Part shown: positions 35,692 to 47,227 of the stretch, in pieces
Numbering within the stretch: the first letter of the stretch is position 1
Layout of the letters: each line of letters opens with the position of its first letter
Origin: Kalaharituber pfeilii
Lineage: Eukaryota; Ascomycota; Pezizomycetes; Pezizales; Pezizaceae
Assembly: GCA_015179045.1 (NCBI GenBank)
Contig: WHUZ01000001.1
Coordinates: 620,001 to 684,000 of the forward strand
Length of the DNA: 64,000 nucleotides
Reading direction: 5' to 3'
Translations under genes and position numbers: made by a program
Notes under the pieces: model-generated
The model's database searches: none
Seen by the model: only the letters and a program-made list of their open reading frames with translations
What the model was told of the DNA's origin: nothing

Positions 35692-38600
35692 TCACCCCCC
35701 ATTTCCCATCACCCCTCCAACCCACTTCCCCACCAATGGCACTCTCCTCAGCAACCTCCAAAACTTTCCCTCCTCATATTCCACCCCAATCAAACACTCT
35801 CCGCTCTTCCCTCTCGGAATCCCATAATACACCAACCCACCACCCATTGTACACCCTGTCCCCAACCCCGGCACAAACTTATTCGGCCTCGGAATTGGCC
35901 CCTTCCACTCGTCCCATAAATCATTTAAATTCTCCATCGTCAATCTAGCATTGAAATCCCGGTACACGACCATCACGAGTAGAACATATATCAACATCCA
36001 AAGCATCGCGCGATAGAACGCGGTGGGAGACGAACACCGTTTGGACGGGTTGATCTCGTTGAGTATTGCCTTCTCCCAGCTCCACGGGAAGTAGTATTTC
36101 TCCGCGTTGAAACTAAGTCTCGATGTTCGGTCGACGTTTCCACAGCGGTACTTTGCCAATCGCCATCTGTAGACCCAGTTGAGCATGGGCAGATAGAGAA
36201 TCGAGTATCTGATCACCTCCAGGAACGGCCACAGCATGAATCCAACCAGACCCAAATTATCATACGGCGTCGACGGCCACCGCCGCGGATCCAGCTTCCT
36301 CAGCTCTCCCGGCGTCAGCATCTTCAGAGCTTCAATGACCTCCGCAGAGGGTGTATCGAGAAGAATATCCCCAGGCCGCGACATTCGGTCAATATAATAG
36401 CTAACCCTTGCCCTGTAATCCGCAAGCTTGATCCTTTGAACCCTATTCTCATTCCTTAACTCCTGTCGAATCGCAATATGCTTTGCCGCATCCGCATTCA
36501 GTTTCGCAATTCGCTTCTCCAACGTAACCACTTTCGCCTGCGCAGCCTTACAGAGTACCTCTTGCCTTCGGAACCGATTATACGTAAATCGCAATGACAG
36601 ATCCTTCTGGCTCAACTGCTCCAGTAGGCTCCGTAGCCTATCTTTCATCTTCCGCACCCCCCTTTGAGCCTTGAACATCTCATTCAGCGCTTGCTGGAGT
36701 AAACCTTCCGTCTCTGCCAATTTCACCTTGAGCGGTTCCAATTCCTCATCATTCTGGCTCAGGATGTCCATTTGATTGCTAATCAGTGCTCTCAACCTTG
36801 CCACTTGCTTCTCTAGTTCATGAATTTGCGCCCTGTCCCGCGCTTGCCGTTCCAGGGCCGCTGTCTGTATCTCTTCAATTTGCGCTCTCTGTAGAGCGAT
36901 TTGGGCATCTTGTTGCACTTTATCATGCTTCGCTTGATTGATCAGCTCTAGGTCGCGCTGCACGTTCTTTTTCCATTCGTCCAACTCGTCCTTACTTTTC
37001 TTTGCTAGTAGTTCGGCCTTCTCTCTTGCAGTCGTTTCATCTGCCAATTTTTCTTGTTCGTCCTTGAGTTGAATTCTGAAGGAATTGGTGATGTGTTCTA
37101 GATTTTGCTTAGAAGCTTCTAGTTGTTTGATTCTGAGCTCAGCAGCCTCTACATTCTTTCTCTCCTGATCCAGCAGCTTCCTACTCTCTGTCACCCAATC
37201 TCTTTTGTCCTCAACAATCCTCAACTCTGCCTGCTTGGCCCTGTCCAACTCTTCTGCAAGTTTAGCCTCCACTTCATCAATTTTCACCTCCGCATCTTCC
37301 CTCCTCTTCGTCTCTGTGCTTATCCTGAGCTCGAGTTGGCTGATCTTAGTTTTCACATCACTTTCCTTCTCATCTGTTTGTCGCACTGTCATCTTCAACT
37401 CATCCTCAAGCTCCTTGATCCGCGCCACAGCTCTTTCAGCTTGCACCAACATAGTTGCCTCCTCCGCCACCGCCGTGTTCTCTGCCATGGCCGCTCGTTG
37501 GCCACGCATTCTCTTCAATTTTCTTTGAAGCTGTCTGATTGTTCGTCTGGATGTCTTCCTCTTCTGTAGCTGCAATTCCTTCTTACTTGCCTCAGTTTGG
37601 TGTACAGCCATCTTGAGCTGGCGCTCCAGCTGCTGTAGCTGAGGTTTCATTAGTTCTAACATCGTCAGCGCAGAATCCTTCTCAGTTTTCTGCTGCCGCA
37701 ATTCCTTTTCCTTATCGGCAATCATCGCTTGTTGAGCTTGCATCTTTGCTCGAAGTTCTTGGATCTCTGTCTGCAACTCTCGAACTATATCGTTTCGCTC
37801 TTTTACACTCAAGCTTTTTTCCTCCTTCTCCCGCTTGAGTCCGCTAAGCTTGTCCTCTCGGGTCTTGATGCTATCCTTTGAACCTTCAATCGTAGCATTG
37901 CTTGTATCTAACTCCGCAGTGATTTGCGCAAAACCAGAATTCTCTAGCTCCTTCAATCTCTCTTCCAATTTCGACACCTCACCTGATTTTGCTTTTGATT
38001 CAACAGAGACCTGTTCAAGCATCTTCAGCTGCGCCAATTGCCCTTGCATAATTGAATTCAGCCTCTCGAGCTCTTTATCTTTCTCTTGTATTATTACTTC
38101 TTGGTCCTGTAGTTCAGTTGTGGCCTGTTTTACCTGATGCCTCAATTGATCTGCCTCTTCAGATCCTTCTTTCAGGGTAGTACGGAGTTTTTCAAGCTCC
38201 TTTAGCTTCTCCGACTGCTCCTTGAGCATTTTACTGAAGTGACCGATTTCTGTGTTCTTCTGCCGCAAATTCTCATCTTTGTCCTTCAATTCCGCTGTCA
38301 GACGGTCTATCCGCCCTTTTAGTTGATCTATCTCAGTTGACGCCTTTTCCTGTCCATCACGGAGTTCATCCAGCTTCTTGAGCTTGTCTCGCTGGTTTTG
38401 GAGCTTCTCCTTTGAGATCAGGATTTCTAGATTTTTCTCCTGCAATTGGGCAGTGGTATCCTGGAGCTGTGTCTGTAGCATCTGCAACTGTGCTTTCCGT
38501 TCCTCAACTATGAATGAATCGATTACTTCAGTTCTCGTATTATTAGCTGCCCTTTCCGCACTCCCGCAGGCCGTGTCTGCCACAGCCATTTCTCCCTCCT

Positions 38601-41600
38601 CGGCTTGAACCTTTCGGCACAAGTCCATGGATTCACTTAGGATAGCATCCAAGGGACTCTCCTTGGCTACATGGGCATCCGAGAAATCCTCAGGTTTGTT
38701 GGATACAGGCACAAACAGCATGGTACCATCTTTAACCTTCTGATACTTATCCATCAAATCCTTTAATTCTGCGTCCTCCACTACCTTGATTAAACCGGAT
38801 TTGTAGTCATTATAGAATTTTTCTGCTCGTCTGTGTTCCTCTTCTAGTCGCTTCAGAAGTTGTGAATTATCCTCCTCATAACAGCCATTATCGTCTCCTT
38901 GCATCCTCCGCAGATATTCCTCGTCGTCCGTTACTGAAGTCTCTGACCGCTTTGTGCTCCTAGTCACATCTTGGCTGCTTGACTCAGACGCAAGACCATC
39001 CAATTCTTTAAAAAGAGAACAACTTGTATTTTCAGGCTTCTGTTGAATCTCGAGTTTCGAGAGCTTTACTTTCAACAAACTTGACTCAAGTGCAGATTTC
39101 TCGTGCAGCAACTCATGGTTTTTCAACTTCAGCTCCATCAACTTCTCTTCTTTCTCGGCCATTTTAGTCTCAAGCTCTTCAACCTTTTGGATTTTAGACA
39201 TGAGTTCTTTAATCTCCCTCTGGGCGAAATCGAGCTGCATTGATATTGTACTGGCATTTTCCTCCAGCGCCTTGTTTGTGTCCTCTAGTCTGGCTCTTTC
39301 GGCTTTCTCCAAGTCCAACTTGTCAGTAATACGTTTAATTTTACTTTTCGCAACTTTGTACTTCAACTTCGATTTATCCAACCGCCGTGAAATGGCCTCT
39401 GCGTCCTCCCTGGCCTTCCTTTCCCCTTCCTCAGCTTTCTGCTTCTTCAGCTCCAGCCTATGTATCTTGTTGTTACATACTCTAATATCGTCTTCCAGAT
39501 CGCGTATGCTGTCCTCGCGTTTCAACACATTTTCTTGCTCAATAGCAAGTGTATGGTCCAAATTGGCCATCCGGATATGCGAATGTGACAACCGAGACAC
39601 TTTCTCTTCCAACTCGCTATTCTCGCGAAGGAGGTTGTCTATAGAGTCTTGAAGCTGAGAGGTATCTAGTATAGAATGCGGGCTCTCACAACGCATGCGA
39701 GGGGATAGTATAGAATGCGGGCTCTCACAACGCATGCGAGGGATAGTATAGAATGCCGGCTCTCACAACGCATGCGAGGGGATAGTATAGAATGCGGGCT
39801 CTCACAACGCATAGAATTTATGCCACCTTCCTGCGCAAATGGATCCCTAAAGAATCCTTGCTGGAATTGTGAGTTATCATCAAAATTGGGTGAGAAAGCA
39901 GAACTGCCCAAGGGTGTCGATTGTGCAACCGGCGGTGAAGTGAATATTGACTCCCTCAGGTTTGCAGTGAGTCTAGCCTTGGTCAAGCGCTGTGGTGGAA
40001 ATACACGTCCTGGTGATAAACCTGGCCTTAGCTGGAACTGGCCTTGTTTAGTCGGAGTTTGTGGAGTGTCAATAACTCCTGGGCTACTTGTGATTGGGCG
40101 GGCAAAGATGCGAGCAGGGGAAACAGATGACAGCCGATATTTCCTGACCGAGTCGGACCGTGCGGAACCTATTGAAGTATCCGCTTGAGATTGCCCTTGA
40201 GGGCGCTGTTCAGTTATTTCACGGCCTCTTCCTCGCTGATCCTCATCATTCTCTTCAACACTCTCTTCACCAGATTTCTTATCTACAGGTTCATCTGGGC
40301 ATATTTCATCCTCATAACCTGTCATATGACGCAGATGCTCCAACATGGTCTTGCCGGTTAGAGCTTTAACGAGCTCATCTGCCTTTTCCCTCGCAATGAA
40401 GGTGTCTTTGAATTCTTGTCTCTGTGAATACATACGAATTTTATGCTCCGCCTTGTCTGACAAAATTCGAATCTTTGCCGTTTCCTGGAGTTTTTGTATG
40501 AAATTTGGGAGATCAATGCATTCTATCTACATTGCATGCCCTGTAGTTAGCTTATGTGCGATATATTTTAATTGCTTGATTCTGAATTAAAGTAATGAAA
40601 ACAGAGGCCTCACCTGGTTTGTGTAAGTAAAGTCGAACTGTTTCCAGACTCTGTCAAGACGGGTTTCAGCTGCGAGTAGCTTGAAGAGATCTTGTACTTC
40701 ATCAAGATTCATGTAGAGGTTGCCATAGTGAGGGTCCTCTGCATATATCCGCGCTCTCTCCCAGCGAGTTTTGTCTAAGAATGGATCTTCTGATTCCCAT
40801 GCAATCCTCTGATACATATCTACAAAGTCAAGGAAATACCTGGTTTGAATCTATATTTTCAAATCAGAATTTGGTCAGTCTCATTTCTAGTACTATAAAT
40901 ATCTCACATAACCCTCCTAAATGCTAAATATACCTTCCCTTTCCGATCAACATCGAAATGGTTCCATGCTCTCATGAATCTTGTTTCAGAAGTTGATTTG
41001 TTTGCCTCCGAGATTTCATCACTGTTGAAAACCGATGACGAGGACACAGTTTTAGTGGTTCCGGCAGGTGAGCGACGATCATCACTTTTATTTCGACGTC
41101 CAGTCTCTTCCAGGCCATCATTGGGGCTCTGTTTAATCTCTTTTTTTCTACCGTACTTTGCCTCGAGCATACCAATGAAATCCTCACGAATGTCAAACAT
41201 ATTCTCATCGATAGGGGAGCCTCGGTCCTTGAGCATAGAATCAGTGGTGGGAGATATCAATCCTTCTGAAAGCAGCTGACTCTGGCTATCTATACTCTCA
41301 GCCCCCAGAATATATTCCTCACTATAATCTCGCCTATCCCCAGGTCCTTTGTCGCCCTCATCGTTATCTTCCCTATAAACAAATCTTTCATTTCCCTGGA
41401 CTCTTTCGTTATCACTATTTCCTTCATCTTCTTTGTGTTTATCCTCACTAGCTTCACTCGCAGTAGTGTGAATAGTGGATTCAAACTTTTCAGTATACGG
41501 ACTTGTCCCTTCATCAAGATGATCCTCCATTGCTTCTCTCCAAAGGCAGTAACTTGCGCTCGCACTATCGACCTTCTGCACTCTACAGGGAGGCAGAGTC

Positions 41601-42323
41601 GTCCTCTAATTCGAAACCTGGAAAATGTCTTGTAAAATCTGACTATGGTATCCTGAATCTTCTAAGAAATAACTCGAGCTGGCCTCTTCCGACTGACAGC
41701 CTGTGAACCTCGCTTCAATCTTCTTACCTGCTCGTGACTGGATGCAGGTTGAGCTTCGAGTCTGATACGTTAAGGACTTGACGAATGGTCGTCCAACTTG
41801 AGATATTGGTGATTTTATGGGCGACAGCACCCTCCTATGTTTCTGGACTGCTGTATTAGTATATGAGATGGAGAGCGGGGCGCCCTCAAGACCGTGGCCT
41901 AATCCTAGGGCTAGTGCTGTAGATGACGCCGCACGCTGGGCCGGCAGTGATATTGGGGGGCTTGGTATCTGAGGAGGGGATAGCAATATCGAACTTGGCA
42001 GATATATACAATGTGGCCGGCGTGCTCGGGCAGTAGTGATTGCTAGTTCTTACAGGAGTGCTCCGAGGTGCTGTCGAGATGGCCCTTTCTGCCCGTTCTG
42101 GCTCGTTGAGCTTCTTGCATGCAATGCCAGCAAAATACTGGCACACAGGTACCTGGGCTTCTCTTTGTACTGACGTGGTTGGGGACCGATGGGCGTTCGT
42201 CCTGGAGGCGGCGGGCGAATTCGAGCGTGAATGTGAATTGGATGGAGTAAATGGCGTCGGAGCGACTGAAGAGGAGCGACTGAAGAGGAGCGCAATGGCG
42301 GGGTGGCCTGAATACAAAGACAT
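35692..42323 (-). CDS. Very large coiled-coil protein with EF-hand-like segment and C-terminal membrane region (unrecognised family)
   Basis: I assemble five exons on the minus strand: 42054-42323, 41618-41842, 40934-41575, 40614-40850 and 35692-40526, about 2,070 codons. The N-terminus is Ser/Pro-rich and then very acidic. Next is an EF-hand-like stretch (RAWNHFDVDRKGKI with YFLDFVDMYQRIAW, and VWKQFDFTYTNQ joined to IECIDLPNFIQKL). The loop lacks the usual position-12 acid, so calcium binding is doubtful. About 1,100 residues of heptad coiled coil follow. Two hydrophobic segments near the C-terminus (VGFMLWPFLEVIRYSILYLP and AMLWMLIYVLLVMVVY) suggest membrane anchoring. The last exon is broken by a one-base deletion in a 39-bp tandem repeat (39736-39773). 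The 42-nt intron 2 is very short. A scaffold or tether at a membrane is plausible. No PH domain, hence not a clear Num1/ApsA homologue. Confidence 0.7.
39667..39812 (-). repeat. 39-bp tandem repeat in coding sequence, one 38-bp copy
   Basis: On the plus strand the units are a partial 39667-39696, then 39697-39735 (39 bp), 39736-39773 (38 bp) and 39774-39812 (39 bp). On the coding strand one unit translates to MRCESPHSILSPR. The 38-bp copy has GAGGGAT where the others have GAGGGGAT, and also a C-to-G change giving Arg for Pro. The missing base shifts the frame between the N-terminal half and the coiled-coil half of the host gene. Confidence 0.95.
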
Positions 42324-44315
42324 ACTTGAGCGACGATTATAAAGTCAATTATAGATGAGCACTCGCGCGTAGCAAACAATGGATACACAGTGCTGCCTCG
42401 TCAAATGGCGAGTTAGGCAGACTCGAGTTGGTCGGACTAAGTGTGTCTGATCGAGGCCAATTGCTTCCTTCTAGCTGCCTCCAGACAAACAGCGCATGTG
42501 CACCGAATGCCAGCAGCAAGCACACAAGGAGCATATGCCATGGGAGCAGTACCGCCAATACGAAGTCACCGGAATGCGACGTTTGGTTTTCTTTGTTCCG
42601 GGACGTTTAGGTGGGCATTAAGGACTGACGATAGAGTCAGATGGGATTGGTCTCTTCTGTGTGACTGCGGTTTCTTTGTCCCATAGCCATCTCGGTGGAG
42701 TGCAAGCTGGGTGGGGGTGCGGTGAACGCAAATGAAGCATATAAACGACCATCGAGCTGTCAAGTGTGGGGAACATATGGAGCTGGAGCGGGCTGGAGCA
42801 AGCTAGCAACTGGTGGTACTCAATGGCTGAAGCTGCGTCGCGTGAGCGTAGCAGGAGGAAGGCGTGGGGCGAGCACAGAGGAAGGAGAGGTAGGTATGAT
42901 AGTCATTGCCCGTATGCAGCCCTGCTGCATTATGACGTTGACGTGCATGAAGTGGTCACGGGACAGCCATGCTTCATTATGCATACCTCTTGGCCTTTAA
43001 AGCAGAACAAGGTACATACCTCGAGATGAATGCCTGCAAACAAGTGTCGGATCAATAGAGGAAATTGTTCAAAGAGAACGAGAAACTGCTAAAGCTATCG
43101 AGTTGCGAAGGAACCAGATGGGGGATCGAAGTGGTCTGGTTAGAGTCGAAGAGCACGCAGAGAAGGAGAGAGATCGAGTCTGGTTGTTCCGCCGTAAGCG
43201 AGATCCTGTAGCTTAGTGCAGCCGAGGTACCGGTAGCGAGTTTATCTCGGTCGTTCCTGTCGATCATTGCAAGCGAAGACAGAGGATGTACTCGAGTAAT
43301 TAATTGAAATACTCAGCCTGCTTCAAAATCCAACCCATCGTAACTCTACCATACCAATTTTACTACCTCCGAGGGGTGATGCCAATCAGACTCCCATCAT
43401 TCGTCCCACGTGGAAAATAGCAGCTAACGGAGTAAGGCATTTCGCGAGGGCGGGTATAGGGAAGTGGGCGGTGGTCATTGGGGCTGAAGCAGAATGAATC
43501 AAGTACCTCGGACCCTATGGCAGTCTCGCTACTGGCACCATGTGCGTGTATAGTACTTGAAACGTCATGCATGTGCAGTGTGGTGTATCTGTGTGGAGAA
43601 CTTTGAAGCCTTCGGGAATCTCTTGATACCTTTTGCATGGTTCAGAGTGGAGCACGGCACGGCCATTCTGCGTGGCTTCGACTTTCCAAGGATGTACACA
43701 TTACAAATTTAGCTACTCCAACAATCCATCGTTCTTCTGCGTCGATTGAGCCTAACGAACACAACGGTTCCTTGTCATAGTCCGGCAGGCCTGCTTGAAG
43801 AGCGATGAAAAATACAATACAAGGATTACCCTGACATGTGTTATCAGCAGAACGTATGCACACCGGCCAACTACGGCATAGAGGGGCGGCTTGAGGATAT
43901 AACACTGCTAGAAACTACGGTTACGTGAATAGATCAGAAATTATGACGAGCAAAGGAACATCGTTAAATTGAAGTCTATGTGGTTTCGAGTAGGTGGAGG
44001 TATCTCTAGACACCCTTGACAAGAACAGTGTCCCAAGCCATTAAGCATGTCTTGCACTGTCCAGGTACATTAAGTACAAACATGGGTTTACACTGAATTG
44101 ATCTATATTTCATGAGAATATATGTCGAGTCCTGCCCGCCAGCCCTCCAGTGGTCTCGTAAGTAATAAATCATAACTCGTTAGCTCCTCATGTTTCCCTC
44201 CTAGCCTTTCTCCCGTGGGCTCCCGACATAGCAAGAGGTAGGTAGGTACGCTGGATCTTGCTTAGCGAGGGAGAATGGCAGTAATCCCACAAGGGGATCT
44301 ACAGGCAAAAAGAAA
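42324..44315. other. Intergenic region between the coiled-coil gene and tRNA-Tyr
   Basis: Two kb with no supported gene. A minus frame over 42349-42558 has a signal-peptide-like stretch (MLLVCLLLAFGAHALFVW) but ends soon after and lies in the upstream region of the coiled-coil gene, so I do not call it. Short frames further right are featureless. Confidence 0.5.
44307..44315 (-). terminator. RNA polymerase III T-rich terminator of tRNA-Tyr
   Basis: Immediately after the discriminator base the minus strand reads TTTCTTTTT, matching the T-run that stops RNA polymerase III. Confidence 0.8.
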
Positions 44316-44406
44316 TCCTTCCGACCGGAGTCGAACCGGTGACCAATCGGTTCCCTGAAATGACACCCATTACAGCCGAGTGTGATACCAACTACACCAC
44401 AGAAGG
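44316..44406 (-). tRNA. tRNA-Tyr (anticodon GTA) with an 18-nt intron
   Basis: On the minus strand the acceptor arms CCTTCTG and CGGAAGG pair (one U-G) with discriminator A. The C1-G72 pair and A73 are tyrosine identity features in eukaryotes. The D arm is GTGTAGTTGGTATCAC. The T arm ACCGG-TTCGACT-CCGGT is perfect and holds the B box. The anticodon stem CTCGG pairs with CCGA only after removing an 18-nt intron (44352-44369) placed one base 3' of the anticodon (GTA at 44371-44373), the canonical position. The outermost anticodon-stem pair would be a C-U mismatch and the D stem is only 3 bp. Confidence 0.9.
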
Positions 44407-44786
44407 TAACTTGTTCACTCAGTAGCTTGCATTTCTTTATCACTGTGTTTCTCTTTCGATCAAAATGCCTTATGTGAGAGTAGTTGTGAATTTTATAATC
44501 AGGGCTATCTCCTCATGTAGGGTATAGTAGACAATCATTGCATGCCCTTAGGAGGCATTAGGTTTGGACACTTTATAGGGCTTCGGACTTTTGTGACCAT
44601 ATGAGAACCGAAGAATCTATCACGCAAAAAAGCCTAATCTGCTCCCAGTCATTGCATATAAGCAACAATATGTCCGCAAAGCATTCAGTTGAAGCTTTGC
44701 CTGAAATTTTGCAACATCTGATCACATGACATTTATTAGTAACCCTACTGTACTAGCGCGAACTGTGAACATTATGATATAGGGTG
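44407..44786. other. Spacer between tRNA-Tyr and the transposon
   Basis: About 380 bp of AT-rich sequence with no gene seen. Confidence 0.5.
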
Positions 44787-44812
44787 CTGTTTTATATCGG
44801 GATACGATCGTC
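44787..44812 (+). repeat. Left terminal inverted repeat of the transposon
   Basis: It begins CTGTTTTATATCGGGATACG. A GGGATACGAT motif is repeated again at 44817-44826. It pairs with 47037-47062. Confidence 0.8.
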
Positions 44813-45140
44813 GACCGGGATACGATGTTTTCTTGGCACGCCTGCTGGAGTACTACATTTGGCTATATCTCGTGCAACAGACTTGCTAGCAGCTTACAGT
44901 AAACAGTTATATGTACAGCATAGCTGATACTACAATTCTAGCATATTGTATCAATTCTGTCAACAATGGTTCACTTGCTATATCAATATATGCATTAATA
45001 ATATTAAATTACCACCCCCCCCCTCAACCTTCTGCATATTATCTATCAATAGGTCTATATCTATCTTTCCTATAGTAAGAGTTAGTCATTAATGGCTATA
45101 GTATATGATAGCATATGCAATATAGGCTAGAATAACTTAC

Positions 45141-46009
45141 AGCTCTATTCGCGAGGCCTGAAACTAGCTGCTGCAGCTGCTGCATTTGCTGAATTATTTC
45201 CTCAAGTGTCGAAGGAGGGGGTAGTGGTGGCTGAGAGTTAGTAGCTCCAGATAATGCTGTTGACTTTACTACTATCTTATTGTCTGTATCTTTTGCAGCC
45301 CTAGTTCGTCCACTTTTACTACTCCCTTGCCCTCTAGCCTGCCGTTTTCCTCCTTTCCCACTAGTAGTTGACCCCCCCCCCCCCTTAACTTCTAGTATAT
45401 TAGTAGTAAGCCTATCTGTTGGAGTACTTTGGTTCGGACCATCTACAGAAGACTCAGGAAAGTTATTAGAGTCCAAATCAAGGTCAATATGATAATCATT
45501 CACATTTTTCTGACCCTCCAACTGTCGTAGTCAAGCAATAAGATAATTTCGATCCAGGACTTGTCCAGATGATAGCTTTTTCCAACCTCGAGTTGATACT
45601 TGCTTACCATTACGTAGAGTACGTAAGGTGTTCATTCGAGGTACTATTTCTCGATATTGCATAATTTTCTCCAAAACGTAGTCCATACAGTTCTCAATCT
45701 CCTCTCTCCGGCGAGGCGTGAGGGCCAATTTCGACATATTTAAGCAATTTGGATAAGCTGCTTCCTCGCCGCGAGTGAATAATTGTTGGTGGCAATGGGA
45801 TTCTTGACGGGACCATTGACTTCTATTTACCCGCCATCGTAAAGTCTTAGGATCGACACCATATTTTGCTGCAATTGGTGCTCTAGGCTCAAGGGGATGT
45901 TTGAATGCATATAAAATTACTGCATTGAGCCTGCTGGTATAATCAGCTGCCAGTACTTCAGCAGCTGAATTTGACTTCGACTTAGAGTATTGAGAGGGGT
46001 GAACTGGTT
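45141..46009 (-). pseudogene. Transposon ORF with psq/CENP-B-like helix-turn-helix, interrupted by an in-frame stop
   Basis: Minus-strand frame open from about 46009. It encodes SRLNAVILYAFKHPLEPRAP, then IAAKYGVDPKTLRWRVNR, then HQQLFTRGEEAAYP. This resembles the N-terminal psq-type helix-turn-helix and the start of the CENP-B/Tc5 DNA-binding domain of pogo-like transposases. MSKLALTPRRREEIENC continues the frame. A TGA at 45531-45533 interrupts it, yet the same frame resumes and runs to a donor-like GTAAGT at 45135-45140, through a Gly/Ser/Lys-rich linker and a Gln-rich helix (STLEEIIQQMQQLQQLV). No DDE nuclease was seen, so the element is non-autonomous or decayed. A regulator derived from a transposase is an alternative. 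Confidence 0.55.
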
Positions 46010-46140
46010 TGGAGGGTATATTCGGACCTGGGGGTATATCTGGGGGGCAGGGATTGTGAGCAGCGAGCCGGTTTGAGGGGCATATCTGGGCCTGGGGGTT
46101 GCGAGCGGCGAGCCGAGGGCATATCTAAAGTGGTAATTTG
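46010..46140. repeat. Imperfect GC-rich tandem repeat inside the transposon
   Basis: Two to three degenerate copies of a unit containing GGGCATATCTGGGCCTGGGG and GCGAGCCG give a locally G-rich stretch that contrasts with the AT-rich element around it. Confidence 0.6.
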
Positions 46141-47036
46141 GTTTAGGAAGTAAATCTGAGGTTTGACAGCAGCAAACCAGTTGGAGAGTATTGCTATTAG
46201 GGGTATCAACATAGAGCTCGAGGGAGCTGCGGCTCATGTGAGACAGCGGCTGCCATAAATCATGAGACATGTATCCGAGCGCCCATTGTATCACCTGTCA
46301 CTGTCAGTACTATTCGACACGGATAAAATCATAAAAAAATTATTAGAAGAGCAAAAAAATCAAGGAAAAATGGTGGGTTACATAAGTAAACATCAGGGAA
46401 TTCAAATCCTTTCTCAGAATTCATATCCGTGCAATTTTGGTTGAGCTGTGAGGGTTTTTGCTAGAGGAGTCCGCTTGACTGCATGTCTCATACTCTTAGA
46501 GATATCAGCTGGGAATGAGTATATCATCTTCAACTGGTAAACTAGGATGGTCTAAAGGTGCAGATAGCCCTATATCAATCTTGTAAGCAGTTGTAGAGTA
46601 TATAACAGTATGTTCAGCCTCGGCACCTTCTATTTATTATAACTAAGTATAAATTGGTACAGCTACAGTTGCTGCAATTGCTCACTTTTAGACTTGCGAA
46701 TAGAGCTTGAAGTATCCTACCCCCCTATAGCATATGCCACCATATACTATGGCCATTAGTGAGTGACAGCAGCTATAAGAGCATAGATGTTAGTACTATT
46801 TAACTGGCAATATGTAGGAGCGTAAGAGGGAGGGGGGTTAAATTGACCTGTTGACATATTTATTGATATAGCAGGAGCTTGATATTGAATATAGGCAATA
46901 GAATATGTAGATAATGTTGTCCTGACATCATTGTATCTATATCACTTTATTTGATGTTACTGGCATCTAAGTTACCAAAGATATTGTGAAAATGGTTTCT
47001 CATGAGGCATGCCAAGATGCGCGCCGTTTCTAGGTA

Positions 47037-47062
47037 GGCGATCGTTTCCCGATATAAAATAG
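47037..47062 (-). repeat. Right terminal inverted repeat of the transposon
   Basis: Its reverse complement reads CTATTTTATATCGGGAAACG and onward, matching the left end with three mismatches in 26. Confidence 0.8.
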
Positions 47063-47068
47063 TAGCGT

Positions 47069-47089
47069 GAGAGTCTGGGCACGAGAACA
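47069..47089 (+). repeat. 21-bp dispersed repeat, copy 2
   Basis: Identical over 21 bp to 32583-32603. It starts seven bases outside the right inverted repeat of the transposon, in the upstream region of the U5-40K gene. Confidence 0.7.
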
Positions 47090-47227
47090 GGGAGCGCGCA
47101 GGTTACCATGCGGCTCAATAATTCAAGCTCCTATCAATTTGCGACCTGAAATAGCATCTGCCCCTCAAGCGCCATCTGCTGTAGCAGTAACAGAAAAATC
47201 AGCACCACCGTCATTTGCAACCTTGCC

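Larger units (their letters stand above)
44787..47062. mobile_element. AT-rich DNA transposon relic bounded by 26-bp terminal inverted repeats
   Basis: The ends 44787-44812 and the reverse complement of 47037-47062 match at 23 of 26 positions around the core TTTTATATCGGGA-ACGATCG. Farther in, CTTGGCACGCCT (44832-44843) pairs with CTTGGCATGCCT on the opposite strand (47005-47016), so the inverted similarity extends past 50 bp. The 2.3-kb interior is rich in TA steps, consistent with repeat-induced point mutation, and holds one degraded ORF with a transposase-like helix-turn-helix. No DDE catalytic domain was found. The exact outer boundary and target duplication are unclear: TA precedes the right end on its own strand, but the left flank reads TG. 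Confidence 0.75.

Noticed and set aside
37123..37569. Plus-strand frames rich in Leu/Ser/Phe
   Set aside because: Antisense of the coiled-coil gene; they mirror its Glu/Lys-rich codons.
42349..42558. Signal-peptide-like minus frame upstream of the coiled-coil gene
   Set aside because: It ends after a few dozen residues with no continuation, and lies in an upstream region.
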